A DNA stretch of 64,000 nucleotides from Varibaculum cambriense (GCF_002848005.1 NZ_PKHX01000006.1:89229-153228); one strand, 5' to 3'. Positions 1 through 9,658 are shown, counted from the stretch's first letter. The notes: a model not told the origin generated them from the sequence alone. Numbers and translations are program-made.

Positions 1-719
1 TCCTCAGAAATATTCTCGGGAGCGGGCGCCGCGGCTGGTGCAGGAGGGGCGGGCGGTACCGGCGAAACCTGCGCTTGCTCTAGCGCAGACTCGTCATCTA
101 CATGCCAAGAAATCTGCGGAGCCGGAGCCCGATGTCCGCCAATTTGCGGGCGCGAGTAGCTAAGGGAACTAGAGGTAAGCTGCGCAACTTCCAAGAAACG
201 ACGGCCATTAGACATCTGACGGGAAGAAATTTGGTGAATCTCTATTCCGGAGGCGAACAGTACCCCCAGTGCGGAGTAACAGCCTTCATCAATTTCCCCT
301 ACTACCAGGAATAACCGTGGCCCAGGTTGGGTGTTAGGCGGCATCGCCTCCCGGAATTCCGCCCAACCGGTTTGGAAAGCTTGCACTCCTCCCGGATATT
401 GGCTGGCTAAATCCATCCATCCCAGTCCGGAAACCTGTCCCAGCCGAGAAATCGCCGCCACCAAGCTCACCGGATCGAGACGCGAAAGCACTTCCACCGA
501 AACTACTTGTCCAGAGGCATCTAACGCAGTTAAAGAATGCGGGCCGGTTGCAGATTCTCCGTCATCCCCTGCCCAAGCGACCGGGAAAAGGGGACGGTCA
601 ATTACCTCCAGTACCTGTGAGCGAATGGATTCGAGCACATCCATCTCTAAACCATGCCCCACTGGGGTACCAAACTGTGCCGGTATTAGGCGGCCGGATT
701 CCAGTTCAAAAAGTGCCAT
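1..719 (-). CDS. Conserved hypothetical protein, 3' part cut by window edge
   Basis: A leftward frame opens with ATG at 719-717 and stays open to base 1, so at least 239 residues are present and the C-terminus lies outside the window. The protein starts MALFELESGRLIPAQFG. It is soluble, with no signal peptide or membrane segment in the visible part. The last 30 or so visible residues become rich in proline and alanine, which suggests a linker to a further domain. I do not recognise a family; similar N-termini are, as I recall, found in actinobacterial proteins of unknown function. The opposite-strand frames here are shadows: this frame keeps coherent codon use to the edge. A weak TTGACG -35-like hexamer (complement of 777-782) lies upstream, with no convincing -10. 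Function unknown. Confidence 0.7.
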   Translation of the reverse strand, partial: MALFELESGRLIPAQFGTPVGHGLEMDVLESIRSQVLEVIDRPLFPVAWAGDDGESATGPHSLTALDASGQVVSVEVLSRLDPVSLVAAISRLGQVSGLGWMDLASQYPGGVQAFQTGWAEFREAMPPNTQPGPRLFLVVGEIDEGCYSALGVLFASGIEIHQISSRQMSNGRRFLEVAQLTSSSLSYSRPQIGGHRAPAPQISWHVDDESALEQAQVSPVPPAPPAPAAAPAPENISE

Positions 720-817
720 CGATTCACCGTTCCCTGCTTTTCCTACAGATGTTTATTCCATTGTGTCACGGATACCCGTCAAGGCGCCGGTTTTAGCGCC
801 GATGGCGGTGTTAAGGA

Positions 818-3800
818 TTATTTTTTCGTGCAGCTATCCGGATTAGCCAGCAATTCCGCTAAGTGCACTCCGCCCCGGCCAGCCAAAGTTTCGGCCTGGG
901 TGCGGCAAGAGAAACCATCCGCCAAGAAAACCGCGTCCGGATCGGCTTTTAAGGCTGGTAAGAGGGCGTGTTCCGCCACAGTCAGCGACATTTGCCTATG
1001 GGCGGCTTCCATCCCGAAGTTACCGGCCATCCCGCAGCATCCTTGTAGTTCCACTACCTTGGCGCCAGTTTTCTCCAGTAAAGCGCGATCGGCTTCCCAA
1101 CCCATCACCGAATAGTGGTGACAGTGGGGCTGCGCCACCACATTCACCCCGGTCAAGTCAGGTAACTGCAGTTCAGGACAGTTCTCGTTAATGAATTCGG
1201 CGAGGGTAAAGGTAGATTCGCTGACCATCAAAGCCCGCGGATCTGCGGGGAGCAAGTCTAGGAGGTCATCGCGAAGTACCGCAGTACAAGAGGGTTCTAT
1301 TCCCACGATGGGGATGCCGTTGGCGGCCGGAGGCGCCAGGCGAGCCAATAAATTTTCTATGTGGCGTCGTGCCCCTTTCAGCTGCCCGGTAGTAATCCAG
1401 GTCAGGCCGCAACAAGCATCTGGGGGCGCTAAAAACACCTGCCAACCCGCCTCAGTAAGTAACTTAATCGCGGCTTTCACCCCGCGTTGATCTAGTCCCC
1501 GCGAAAAAGAATCCGCCCAGACAACCACAGATTTAGAGGTTGAAAGCGCCGCTTGGCGGGTTTGTTTTCCAGCTTTAGCAGCAATTTCTTTATCCGCTAC
1601 CACTCCGGGCTTTGGGGAATAATCCTGCCCCCAGGGGGAACCCTCAGATTTGTTCGGCCACAGTTGGTGGCTCTGATATTGACTCTCTAACGAGCGAGTC
1701 GCAAAACGAGGAAGCGCACGCTCCGTATCTAAGTGGAGCAGCTTTAGCACCGCCTGGACGAGCGGGCGAATCTTGGTGGCCATATTGGTTAGCCGCGCTA
1801 GTCCCGGTACCTTTGCCATTAGCCGCAGCCACCGGGGCAACCATCCCAGGGCATAATGCGAGAGCGGGCGAATACGTCCCCGGTAGCGCCGGAACAGGGT
1901 TTCGCTGCGCCATTTGGCCATATCTACTCCGGCGGGGCAATCTGCGGAACATGCCTTGCAGGCCAGACATAAATCCAGCACCTGCCATATTTCGGGGTCA
2001 GATAATCCGTGAACCAGTCCCCCATTGGTAGCTTCTTGCAAAATGCGCGCCCGGGCGCGAGTAGCGTCCTGTTCGCGGCCACTCGCCTGGAAAGACGGAC
2101 ACATAAAACCGCCGGCACCGCTGTTATCGGCGCGGCATTTGCCGACCCCGGTACAACGATGGAAAGCATCAGTTAGGCTGCCAGCGTCCTCGGAAAAAGC
2201 AAAACCCTCCCGGCGGGATTTGAGGGCACGCGCCTGGGTACGCCGTACGTTTTCCTCAACTCCGTCTGGGCCGGCCGGACCGGTCAAAACCCCGGGATTC
2301 ATCAGATTTTTTGGATCGAATAACGCCTTCACCTGTGCAAATAAATCTACAGCCTGCGGGGAATACATTTTTGGTAGCAGCTGGGATCGCGCCCGACCAT
2401 CCCCATGTTCTCCGGAAATAGAGCCTCCGTATTTACCGACTAGCTGCGCGGCGGCGAATAAGAAGTCCCGGGATTTACCCAATCCGGCGGCACTCCCCAG
2501 CGGCATATTTAGCCGCACATGCACGCATCCGTCCCCGAAATGCCCATACAGCAGTCCGTCCAATTCGAACTTTTCTAGCAGCGTTTGGAAATCCTGCAGG
2601 TAGGCAGCCAAATTTTCCGGAGGCACTGCCGCATCCTCCCAACCGGGCCAGGCTTGATCACCCTGGGGAGTACGTCCTCCGAGCCCGGCACCATCTGCAC
2701 GGATCCTCCAAATGGCAGCCGCATCAGCCCCGGGAGGATAAATCATGACTGCCTCTCCGCTGGCTCCAGAGGCGGCCGCCACCTTCCGCGCCCGCTGCAA
2801 AGTGGCGTCCTCATCTAAGCCTTCCCCGCCCACCTCGCACAGTAGCCAGCCGCTACCTTTAGGCAAATCTGGAACTGCGCCTGGGCCTTTATGTCGGCGC
2901 ACTACTTCCACCAGCCGGGCATCCATACCTTCCACTGCCAGGGGCTTTAAGGGAAGAATCCGCGGCACCGCGGCAGCGGCGGCAATCATATCTGGGAAAC
3001 CTAAGGCCACCAGTACGGGAGCTTTCGGAAGAGGGACGAGGCGCACGGTCGCCTGGGTAATAACCCCCAGGGTACCTTCGGTTCCAGACAGGAAAGGTGC
3101 GAGGGCAGAACCATTTTCGGGCAGTAGATGTTCCAGGGAATAACCAGAAACTTGGCGTCCAAAGCGCCCAAACTCTCTGCGGATAGTAGCTAGATTCGCT
3201 GCTACCAGGGATTTTAAACCGGGAATTTGTTGGATTTGTTCGTCAGGTGCAGGCGCGTCTTGCGGAGTTTCTGGCGGGTTTTTCGGGGTCTGCCCGGCGA
3301 TAATCTCGCGTCCTAAACCGTCGATAAGTCGTAGCTCTAAAACGTTATCGGAGGTGCGACCATAGGCGGTGGCGTGGGGGCCGCAGGCATTATTACCGAT
3401 CATCCCCCCAATGGTGCAGCGCGAAGAGGTAGAAGGATCCGGACCAAATCGCAACCCATAGGGGGCTGCTGCCTGTTGCAACTGGGCTTGTACTACCCCC
3501 GGCTCTACAATCGCGTAGCGATTTTCGGGGTCAATTTTTATGATCCGGTTCAAATGACGCGAATAGTCGATTACTACTCCGGGGCCAATGGCATTTCCCG
3601 CACAGGAAGTACCCGCACCCCGGGCAGTCACCGGTACCCGGCATTCCCGGGCTACCTGCAGCAATACCCGCAGGTCATCTTGATCTTTCGGGCAGGCAAT
3701 AACCTTCGGGGGAATCCGATAGTTCGAAGAATCAGTGGCATAGACGGCGCGGTCAGCGCGAGAATCTAGGACTTCTCCCCGGAATTTTTCGCGCAAGCGC

Positions 3801-3838
3801 GAGTAAAAGGTGCGGTAGTCACCTGCTCCGATAGCCAT
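818..3838 (-). CDS. FAD/Fe-S oxidoreductase, D-2-hydroxyacid dehydrogenase (YdiJ/GlcD-GlcF fusion type)
   Basis: 1006 residues, the size of YdiJ-like D-2-hydroxyglutarate/D-lactate dehydrogenases. The N-terminal third is a PCMH-type FAD domain (GAGTSCAGNAIG near residue 75, TIGGMIGNNACGPHA further on). A FAD-oxidase C-terminal domain follows, with YGHFGDGCVHVR and GEHGDGRAR. The C-terminal part carries two ferredoxin-like cysteine clusters (CTGVGKC...MCPSF and CLACKACSADCP) and two CCG-type motifs (CCGLTW, CCGMAGNFG) typical of GlcF/heterodisulfide-reductase domains. It probably oxidises a D-2-hydroxyacid at the inner membrane face and passes electrons to menaquinone, which matches the menaquinone and complex I genes downstream. 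The exact substrate cannot be read from sequence. It starts at ATG 3838 with an AGGAGAGG-like ribosome site just upstream. Confidence 0.88.
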   Translation of the reverse strand: MAIGAGDYRTFYSRLREKFRGEVLDSRADRAVYATDSSNYRIPPKVIACPKDQDDLRVLLQVARECRVPVTARGAGTSCAGNAIGPGVVIDYSRHLNRIIKIDPENRYAIVEPGVVQAQLQQAAAPYGLRFGPDPSTSSRCTIGGMIGNNACGPHATAYGRTSDNVLELRLIDGLGREIIAGQTPKNPPETPQDAPAPDEQIQQIPGLKSLVAANLATIRREFGRFGRQVSGYSLEHLLPENGSALAPFLSGTEGTLGVITQATVRLVPLPKAPVLVALGFPDMIAAAAAVPRILPLKPLAVEGMDARLVEVVRRHKGPGAVPDLPKGSGWLLCEVGGEGLDEDATLQRARKVAAASGASGEAVMIYPPGADAAAIWRIRADGAGLGGRTPQGDQAWPGWEDAAVPPENLAAYLQDFQTLLEKFELDGLLYGHFGDGCVHVRLNMPLGSAAGLGKSRDFLFAAAQLVGKYGGSISGEHGDGRARSQLLPKMYSPQAVDLFAQVKALFDPKNLMNPGVLTGPAGPDGVEENVRRTQARALKSRREGFAFSEDAGSLTDAFHRCTGVGKCRADNSGAGGFMCPSFQASGREQDATRARARILQEATNGGLVHGLSDPEIWQVLDLCLACKACSADCPAGVDMAKWRSETLFRRYRGRIRPLSHYALGWLPRWLRLMAKVPGLARLTNMATKIRPLVQAVLKLLHLDTERALPRFATRSLESQYQSHQLWPNKSEGSPWGQDYSPKPGVVADKEIAAKAGKQTRQAALSTSKSVVVWADSFSRGLDQRGVKAAIKLLTEAGWQVFLAPPDACCGLTWITTGQLKGARRHIENLLARLAPPAANGIPIVGIEPSCTAVLRDDLLDLLPADPRALMVSESTFTLAEFINENCPELQLPDLTGVNVVAQPHCHHYSVMGWEADRALLEKTGAKVVELQGCCGMAGNFGMEAAHRQMSLTVAEHALLPALKADPDAVFLADGFSCRTQAETLAGRGGVHLAELLANPDSCTKK

Positions 3839-3981
3839 AACTCACCTCTCCTTGCTTCTACCCCTGATCTTATCTGTTCCCCGCGTAGCTCCTAAAGCGT
3901 GTTCCATTCCCATATTCCTGGAGCAGTGATATTACAGCAGCAGATCTCTCGAAGAACGTTCAAATAGCTTCCATACACCTG

Positions 3982-4071
3982 AAGTGTCAGAAATAATTAT
4001 TTCTGACACTTTAGTACGCCAAGGCTGACACTTAGAGTATCTTCCCTGGTAATAACGCTCTCCTAACTGTC
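3982..4071 (-). repeat. 90-bp direct repeat, copy A (downstream of fic), with perfect palindrome
   Basis: This copy runs from the last codons of fic (AACTGTC on plus, 4065-4071) into the gap before the dehydrogenase gene. Bases 3982-4011 form a perfect 30-bp palindrome with arms AAGTGTCAGAAATAA. A further half-site, AAGGCTGACACTT, lies at 4021-4033. Copy B (5411-5500) has the same parts in the same order and at the same spacing, with no gap needed in the alignment. The palindrome sits about 140 bases upstream of the dehydrogenase start, so it could be an operator or a terminator/attenuator hairpin. Confidence 0.85.
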
Positions 4072-5391
4072 AAGGTCATCTCCGGATCCCGAACTGAGCC
4101 ATTTTTCCCACCCTGGCACTACCCGCCAAACAACCCGGCGACCTTTGCGTCCTCTGCGTAAAAACCCCATCTCTTCCAGAGCGCTCAAGTCGCCATGCCC
4201 GCTAGGACGTGACACCCGGAATCTATCAGCTACCATTTGCGCCGTCCACAGTGTTTCTGGCTCTCCCCGAGACTCCAACAAAATATCGATTTGACGATTA
4301 TTTAAGTCGGCGCGATCTTTCAACCCTTCTTTAATCTCTGCCGCCTGTCGACGGTCATCCGCTAGATATTTCTCCAGATGCTCCACTGCTCTTCGGAGGA
4401 TTTTCAGCTGGTAAATAAGAAAATAGGTCAGATCGCCGCCATCATATTCCACATTCAGAAATGCGCGCGCATACTGAGCGGGCGCCTCCTTTAGCAGCGC
4501 CGATACTACTAAGAACCTGGCCGCAGGAAAACCCGCTTTCAGCAGCATCCAGTAAAACAGAGAACGCGCAGTTCTACCGTTGCCATCTGCGAAATAGTGA
4601 TCGTACCCCACCATAAAATGTACGACCATCGCCTTTAACAAGGGGTGCATCCACGGCTCAGGCTCATTTATGAAATCACAAAGCGCTTCCATACGGGCAG
4701 GCAACTCCCTTGCCGGTGGCGGAACGTAAATAATCTGTTCCGAGTCGCCAAATATCTTTACCCGATCGTTTTGGTCAGACTGTATCTTTCCCACATCGCT
4801 TTCTATGTCTAACGTCCCCTCCGTTACCGTACGATGCAGTTCTTTAATAAAATCCGGGGTAGCTTTAACCCCCAGCAAGTCCTGGAGGTTCTCCATTGCC
4901 AAATAGTTATTAACTATCATTCGTTCACTTAAATCTCGTGGCTCCCGGTTTTGCTCCAGTAACTGTCTGGCAACCCTCCGCGAGGTAGATGCTCCCTCTA
5001 ACTGGGCAGAGTAAATAGCTTCGTCCGTTAATCCGTTGTAAATAAACTTGTGGCGTTGGTACGCAGATATGGTCGTATCCAAACTGGATAACTTCTGGCT
5101 TAAAAAGTAGCATTCCCTAGAAATCATAGGTGGCAGGCAATACCAGAAAGGCTCTCCCGACTGCTGCTTCAGGGAGACCGGAATCGCGTTGTTTACCCTT
5201 TGCAACCGGACAATCCCCCACCATTGCGAAATAGTTAAACCCGCCGGAGGGATTTGGTGCCTAAATTTATCCCAAGGATCATAGGACTCAAGCGTACTTT
5301 GTCTTAGGACTGAAGCCAGATTGCCCCCGAGGACTTTTGAAGCGCTAATAAACTCCTCAAAATAGTCAGGTGGGGTCGCAGGAGTTTTCAT
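4063..5391 (-). CDS. Fic family protein (AMPylation domain) with C-terminal winged helix
   Basis: 442 residues. The Fic catalytic motif is intact: HYFADGNGRTAR with His265, Asp269, Arg273 and Arg276, matching HxFx(D/E)GNGRxxR. An inhibitory-helix motif SAQLEG (Ser128 to Gly133, glutamate 132) precedes the core, as in class II self-inhibited Fic enzymes. The last 70 residues read as a winged helix-turn-helix (VADRFRVSRPSGHGDLSALEEMGFLRRG). Fic proteins move a nucleotide, usually AMP, onto hydroxyls of target proteins; the target here is unknown. No antitoxin gene is adjacent, which fits a built-in inhibitory helix. The gene is bracketed by the 90-bp repeat, and a dyad lies 20 bases before its ATG, so the wHTH may bind its own promoter (inference). 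Confidence 0.9.
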   Translation of the reverse strand: MKTPATPPDYFEEFISASKVLGGNLASVLRQSTLESYDPWDKFRHQIPPAGLTISQWWGIVRLQRVNNAIPVSLKQQSGEPFWYCLPPMISRECYFLSQKLSSLDTTISAYQRHKFIYNGLTDEAIYSAQLEGASTSRRVARQLLEQNREPRDLSERMIVNNYLAMENLQDLLGVKATPDFIKELHRTVTEGTLDIESDVGKIQSDQNDRVKIFGDSEQIIYVPPPARELPARMEALCDFINEPEPWMHPLLKAMVVHFMVGYDHYFADGNGRTARSLFYWMLLKAGFPAARFLVVSALLKEAPAQYARAFLNVEYDGGDLTYFLIYQLKILRRAVEHLEKYLADDRRQAAEIKEGLKDRADLNNRQIDILLESRGEPETLWTAQMVADRFRVSRPSGHGDLSALEEMGFLRRGRKGRRVVWRVVPGWEKWLSSGSGDDLDS

Positions 5392-5410
5392 TTCTCTACC
5401 TTAGCAAACA

Positions 5411-5461
5411 AAGTGTCAGAATTATTTATTTCTGACACTTTAGGCGGTTAAGGCTGACACT
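5411..5461 (-). promoter_or_regulatory. Putative operator of fic (dyad plus extra half-site)
   Basis: The dyad at 5411-5440 has 11-bp perfect arms (AAGTGTCAGAA / TTCTGACACTT) around an AT-rich 8-bp centre. A third half-site, GGCTGACACT, is at 5452-5461. The dyad lies 20-49 bases upstream of the fic start codon, where a repressor would cover the promoter or leader. Operator function is inferred from position and symmetry; no -10/-35 pair was identified. Confidence 0.5.
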
Positions 5462-5500
5462 CATAGCATTTACCCAGGTAGATGTCACCGTTCAACTGTC
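5411..5500 (-). repeat. 90-bp direct repeat, copy B (upstream of fic)
   Basis: This is the second copy of the element at 3982-4071. It begins in the last codons of the upstream membrane protein gene (AACTGTC, 5494-5500) and ends 20 bases before the fic ATG. Spacing between the shared motifs (AACTGTC, 33-base spacer, GGCTGACAC, palindrome) is identical in both copies, while the spacer sequence has diverged. The two copies therefore bracket exactly one gene. Confidence 0.85.
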
Positions 5501-6414
5501 AGCGCAGGTCTCTGGCTTGCCAGAGATAAAGCCAAAGTGAGCAGACATAGAAAATACGCGAAAATTCGATAGACGGGCACTGCCTTAAAAATACCCAGGA
5601 ACTCTAACGCTACCAGGCAGTAGCCATAGATCGCTGCCCAAAAAATAAATATTGTCCAGTCTTTGGATTCCTTAAAAGTCAGGTGAGTTTTCTTAGTTAC
5701 TACCTGCCGCAGCGAAATTACGAAAATAAATCCCCAGAGCGCCAGGAAGGCTAGCGGGGCAAACCACTCATCGGTTAATTGATTGAGTTTTAAGGACGCG
5801 GCGGAGGCGATTCCTACAAAAGCCACGCCTGCTAGGCCGATAGCTAGGGTAGCCACGGCGATTAATGGTTTAGACCTTGGCCGGGACTGACGCTGCCAAA
5901 AACGCTGATTTAAATAGACGATCATTGGGGTTTCAAAGAGGTATCCCAAGAAGTTCACCCAGATTACACTCATGAACATATGGTGGTTGATGGCCAGAGT
6001 AATTGGGCGTCCTTCCCAAATCCAAAATCCCCCGTTTAGCCTGATCGCCGCCACATCCAGGAGAAGATCCATTGAAACCACTAGCCAGCCCGCGAGCAGT
6101 GCCGTCAACCCTCGCGATAACCCGATTTTTTTCGCAAGTCTAAGCGCCGCAACTGCTACTCCACCCCACATTAGTCCCCCAAAGAAAGGGAACTGGTTGG
6201 GAGCCCAACCAATGCTAATAAAATACTGTGAACTGTAGTGATAGATTCCGGTCAGCCAAACTGCCAGCATTTCGAGGGCGAAACCTGCCAGCGTCGCTGA
6301 GAAAAACAGGCTCAACTCATCCCAGTTTTTCTTTCTTACGATGTCGATAATCAGCGCTGTCGTAAGCAAGTAGCAGATAATTTCGAAGCTGTTAATCCAA
6401 TTCACCATGCCCAC
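5485..6414 (-). CDS. Polytopic membrane protein, resembles carotenoid-biosynthesis-type (DUF422-like) proteins
   Basis: 309 residues with about eight hydrophobic segments and no cleavable signal peptide. Several features recall the DUF422/CruF-like membrane proteins of carotenoid pathways: a glutamate in an early helix (ALEMLAVWLTGIYHYS), a FFGGLMWGGVAV segment, and acidic/aromatic residues in LLLDVAAIRLNGGFWIWEG. That is a resemblance only. No other carotenoid gene is nearby, so the substrate is not supported by context. The start at 6414 has GGAGGTGGGC just upstream. The 3' end overlaps repeat copy B. It could equally be an unrelated membrane family. Confidence 0.6.
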   Translation of the reverse strand: MGMVNWINSFEIICYLLTTALIIDIVRKKNWDELSLFFSATLAGFALEMLAVWLTGIYHYSSQYFISIGWAPNQFPFFGGLMWGGVAVAALRLAKKIGLSRGLTALLAGWLVVSMDLLLDVAAIRLNGGFWIWEGRPITLAINHHMFMSVIWVNFLGYLFETPMIVYLNQRFWQRQSRPRSKPLIAVATLAIGLAGVAFVGIASAASLKLNQLTDEWFAPLAFLALWGFIFVISLRQVVTKKTHLTFKESKDWTIFIFWAAIYGYCLVALEFLGIFKAVPVYRIFAYFLCLLTLALSLASQRPALTVER

Positions 6415-6551
6415 CTCCTAAAACGAGTCTAAAGAAAAACTCCCACCACAGTATTGTTCCCACCCATCTTTGCTACGGTTCTCCCGCATATCGGGTTGGG
6501 GGGAAAAACGGGGCGATCTCGCTCCTAACTGCGCCGACCAAAATGAAATAA

Positions 6552-6582
6552 GGGGGTCGGCGGGATTATCCCGCCGACCCCC
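6552..6582 (-). terminator. Strong hairpin terminator of ppdK
   Basis: A 14-bp perfect GC-rich stem (GGGGGTCGGCGGGA and its complement) with a TTA loop lies 90 bases past the ppdK stop. Read leftward it is followed by a T-rich stretch (TTATTTCATTTT), so it works as an intrinsic terminator on the minus strand. There is no T-tract on the plus side. Confidence 0.8.
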
Positions 6583-6670
6583 AGGGGTGCTATGAAAATA
6601 GCTTAGGGTGCGACTGCCCAGCAGCCCTGCCGGTCAAGGCAGGAAGGCCAGGTGCCACCCGGAATACCTA

Positions 6671-9400
6671 TTAAGCAGTAGCGTCCTCTCCGGATCCTTC
6701 AATATTCTCCAACGCCACCACGCGACCAGCCTCCAGACGTGCCACTGCCACCCGGAAAGGCGAGCAAGAAACGTAGTTCAAACCGGTCTTGTGGAAGAAG
6801 TGGATAGATTCCGGATCGCCACCATGCTCACCACAAATACCCAGTTTAATTCCCGGGTTAGTGGAACGACCACGTGTTACCCCTTCTTTAACCAGGCGAC
6901 CCACACCGTGAGTGTCGATGGTTTCAAATGGGGAAGTGCCAAACACGCCCTCTTCAATGTACTCGGGGAAGAATACGCCCTCGCAGTCATCGCGGGAGAA
7001 TCCCCAGGTAGTTTGGGTTAGATCGTTGGTGCCGAAGCTGAAGAAGTCCGCTTCTTTTGCCAAAGATTCGGCGGTAATCGCCGCGCGCGGCAACTCGATC
7101 ATGCAGCCAATCGGGATTTCCAAATTGACCCGGGCGGCTCCACACACCTCACCAATAACTTTTTCGGCACGGCTGCGGATCAGACCCAACTCGGTAATCG
7201 AGCCTACCAGCGGAACCATAATCTCTGGACGGGGATCTAATCCCTTCTTCTTGAGGGCGGCCGCGGCACTTACCAGGGAGCGAATCTGCATTTCAAACAG
7301 ACCGGGCATCCAAATTCCCAAACGCACCCCGCGCAAGCCCAACATCGGGTTGGCCTCATGCATCCGGCGCACTGCGGCTAGCATCCGCTGATCTTCCGGG
7401 TTAACCGTCCCCTGCGCTTTCTGCACTGCCACCTTAACTTCCAGGCTGGTCAAATCCGGCAAGAACTCGTGCAAAGGCGGATCGATCAGACGAACCGTCA
7501 TCGGCTTGCCATCCATAACCCGCAGCATTTCCGAGAAGTCCTTCTCCTGCAGCTCCCCTAGCCGCTCGAGGGCATTCAGGCGATCCTTAGAACCTTCACC
7601 AGATAAAATCGCGTGTTCCACCAGCGGGCGACGATCACCCAAGAACATATGCTCCGTACGGCAGAGCCCAATACCGGTAGCTCCGAACTCCACAGCCAAC
7701 TTGGCATCCTGCGGGTTATCCGCATTGGCGCGCACCTGCAATCTTGCCCGCGCATCTGCCAGCTCCATCATGCGATCAACGCAACGTACCAGATCTTTCA
7801 GATCTGCATCATCGCCACAGGCCTCCAGCCCGGCCTCTAAACCAGCTTCCAGGTAGGTGGTTACCGGAGAATCTTGAACCGGAACGTCACCCTCGAATAC
7901 CTCTCCAGTAGCACCATCAATCGCGATCACATCGCCCTCATGGAAAACCTTGCCGTCCACTTTCAAAGTGCCAGCTTCCGGATCAATCTCCAAGGCCTCA
8001 GCTCCACACACACAGGTCTTACCCATACCGCGCGCAACCACGGCCGCGTGAGAAGTTTTACCGCCACGGGCAGTCAAAACGCCCTCGGCAGCCACCATGC
8101 CTGCCAGGTCATCAGGATTCGTTTCCCGACGCACCAAAATGCAAGATTTACCGGCATCCTTAGCTGCTTCCGCCTGCTCATTATTGAAAGCAATCCCGCC
8201 GACAGCAGCCCCCGGAGAAGCCGCCATGCCGGTAGTTAACCGCACCCGGTCAGAATCCAAGTCAAACTGGGGGAACATCAATTGAGTGAGCTGTTCGCCG
8301 CTGACGCGCTCTAGCATCTGATCCTTGGTGATCAGCCGTTCCTCGTTAAGCTGGACAGCAATCCGGAAAGCTGCTGCTGCCGTACGCTTACCCACCCGGG
8401 TCTGCAGCATCCACAGCTTGCCTTTTTCAATGGTGTATTCGATATCGCACATATCCTGGTAGTGAGTTTCCAGGCGGCGCATAATCTTGATTAATTCCTT
8501 GTATACCGGCTCATTTACCGTCTTCAAATGGGACAACGGTTCCGTGTTACGGATACCCGCCACCACGTCCTCGCCCTGAGCGTTCATCAGGAAATCGCCA
8601 TAAACACCAGATTTACCGGTGGAAGGATCCCGGGTGAAGGCCACACCGGTACCCGAATCGTCACCCATATTTCCGAAAACCATGGTGCAGATGTTCACCG
8701 CAGTCCCCAGCGAGTTCGGAATCCGTTCGCGGCGACGGTAAATCGCAGCCCGCTCCGTATTCCAAGAACGGAAGACTGCCTCCACTGCCATATCCATCTG
8801 GGTACGCGGATCCTGCGGGAAATCACTGCCGGTTTGTTCTTTAACAATCTGCTTGAACTGTGCCGTCAGATCCTGCAAGTTTTCGGCCGTCAGATCCACG
8901 TCAGCGCTGGCGCCAACTTTTTCTTTCATGGTATCCAGGGCATCAGCAAACAGGTCGCCATCGATACCCAAAACGGTCTTACCAAACATTTGCACCAGGC
9001 GGCGATAAGAGTCCCAAGCAAAACGCTCCGATCCCGACATTTTCGCCAGTCCGGCTACCGAACGGTCATTCAGCCCCACGTTGAGGACGGTTTCCATCAT
9101 GCCCGGCATCGAGAACTTCGCACCCGAACGTACTGATACCAGCAGCGGTTCCTCTTCATCTCCCAGGGTGCGCCCTATCTGATCTTCTACCTCGCGCAAC
9201 GCCTTGGTAACTTCCGGAACCAAATTTTCCGGAACCTCGTTATGTTTGAGGTATGCCCGACAAGCATCGGTAGTAATCGTAAAACCGGGGGGAACGGGCA
9301 AACCCAGATTAGTCATCTCCGCCAGGTTGGCACCCTTGCCACCCAACAGATCCTTCATATCCTTGTTGCCTTCGGCGAACGTGTAGACGTACTTTGCCAT
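6671..9400 (-). CDS. ppdK: Pyruvate, phosphate dikinase
   Basis: 909 residues, the normal length. The enzyme interconverts pyruvate, ATP and Pi with phosphoenolpyruvate, AMP and PPi in the cytoplasm. The N-terminal ATP-grasp domain begins GGKGANLAEMTNLGLPVPPG. The swivelling phosphohistidine domain carries GGKTSHAAVVARGMG (catalytic histidine near residue 455). The C-terminal PEP/pyruvate barrel ends with the active-site cysteine motif ICGEHGGDP. Start ATG 9400 is preceded by GGAGG. It stands alone, with a terminator behind it. In fermentative or facultative actinobacteria this enzyme often links glycolysis to PPi economy; that role is inferred. Confidence 0.97.
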   Translation of the reverse strand: MAKYVYTFAEGNKDMKDLLGGKGANLAEMTNLGLPVPPGFTITTDACRAYLKHNEVPENLVPEVTKALREVEDQIGRTLGDEEEPLLVSVRSGAKFSMPGMMETVLNVGLNDRSVAGLAKMSGSERFAWDSYRRLVQMFGKTVLGIDGDLFADALDTMKEKVGASADVDLTAENLQDLTAQFKQIVKEQTGSDFPQDPRTQMDMAVEAVFRSWNTERAAIYRRRERIPNSLGTAVNICTMVFGNMGDDSGTGVAFTRDPSTGKSGVYGDFLMNAQGEDVVAGIRNTEPLSHLKTVNEPVYKELIKIMRRLETHYQDMCDIEYTIEKGKLWMLQTRVGKRTAAAAFRIAVQLNEERLITKDQMLERVSGEQLTQLMFPQFDLDSDRVRLTTGMAASPGAAVGGIAFNNEQAEAAKDAGKSCILVRRETNPDDLAGMVAAEGVLTARGGKTSHAAVVARGMGKTCVCGAEALEIDPEAGTLKVDGKVFHEGDVIAIDGATGEVFEGDVPVQDSPVTTYLEAGLEAGLEACGDDADLKDLVRCVDRMMELADARARLQVRANADNPQDAKLAVEFGATGIGLCRTEHMFLGDRRPLVEHAILSGEGSKDRLNALERLGELQEKDFSEMLRVMDGKPMTVRLIDPPLHEFLPDLTSLEVKVAVQKAQGTVNPEDQRMLAAVRRMHEANPMLGLRGVRLGIWMPGLFEMQIRSLVSAAAALKKKGLDPRPEIMVPLVGSITELGLIRSRAEKVIGEVCGAARVNLEIPIGCMIELPRAAITAESLAKEADFFSFGTNDLTQTTWGFSRDDCEGVFFPEYIEEGVFGTSPFETIDTHGVGRLVKEGVTRGRSTNPGIKLGICGEHGGDPESIHFFHKTGLNYVSCSPFRVAVARLEAGRVVALENIEGSGEDATA

Positions 9401-9658
9401 AGGTTAATGGCCTCCATGTTGAATTTCGATTGCGCTATAAAGCGATACTTCCGTTCCCAATCTTAACAGGTAGCAGCGCGACCCTAGGTCTTGGGTCCCG
9501 AAACTGAAACTCCGTCTCCGCTTTCTGCTCAAATTCCGCTCGCTGCAACCAGATTTTTCGGTAATTTTCGCGGATACTACCCTACTCATGCCTCACTAAT
9601 CGCCGCTTCAACAGCGAGGCTGTAAATCTAACTGTACGCATCGCTTAAACTATTGAAT

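Noticed and set aside
331..846. Rightward open frame at the left end
   Set aside because: It mirrors the leftward gene that runs off the edge at base 1; the leftward frame has a sensible start, protein-like composition and no stop.
3982..5440. CRISPR array
   Set aside because: Only two repeat copies with a whole gene between them; no regular spacers or cas genes.
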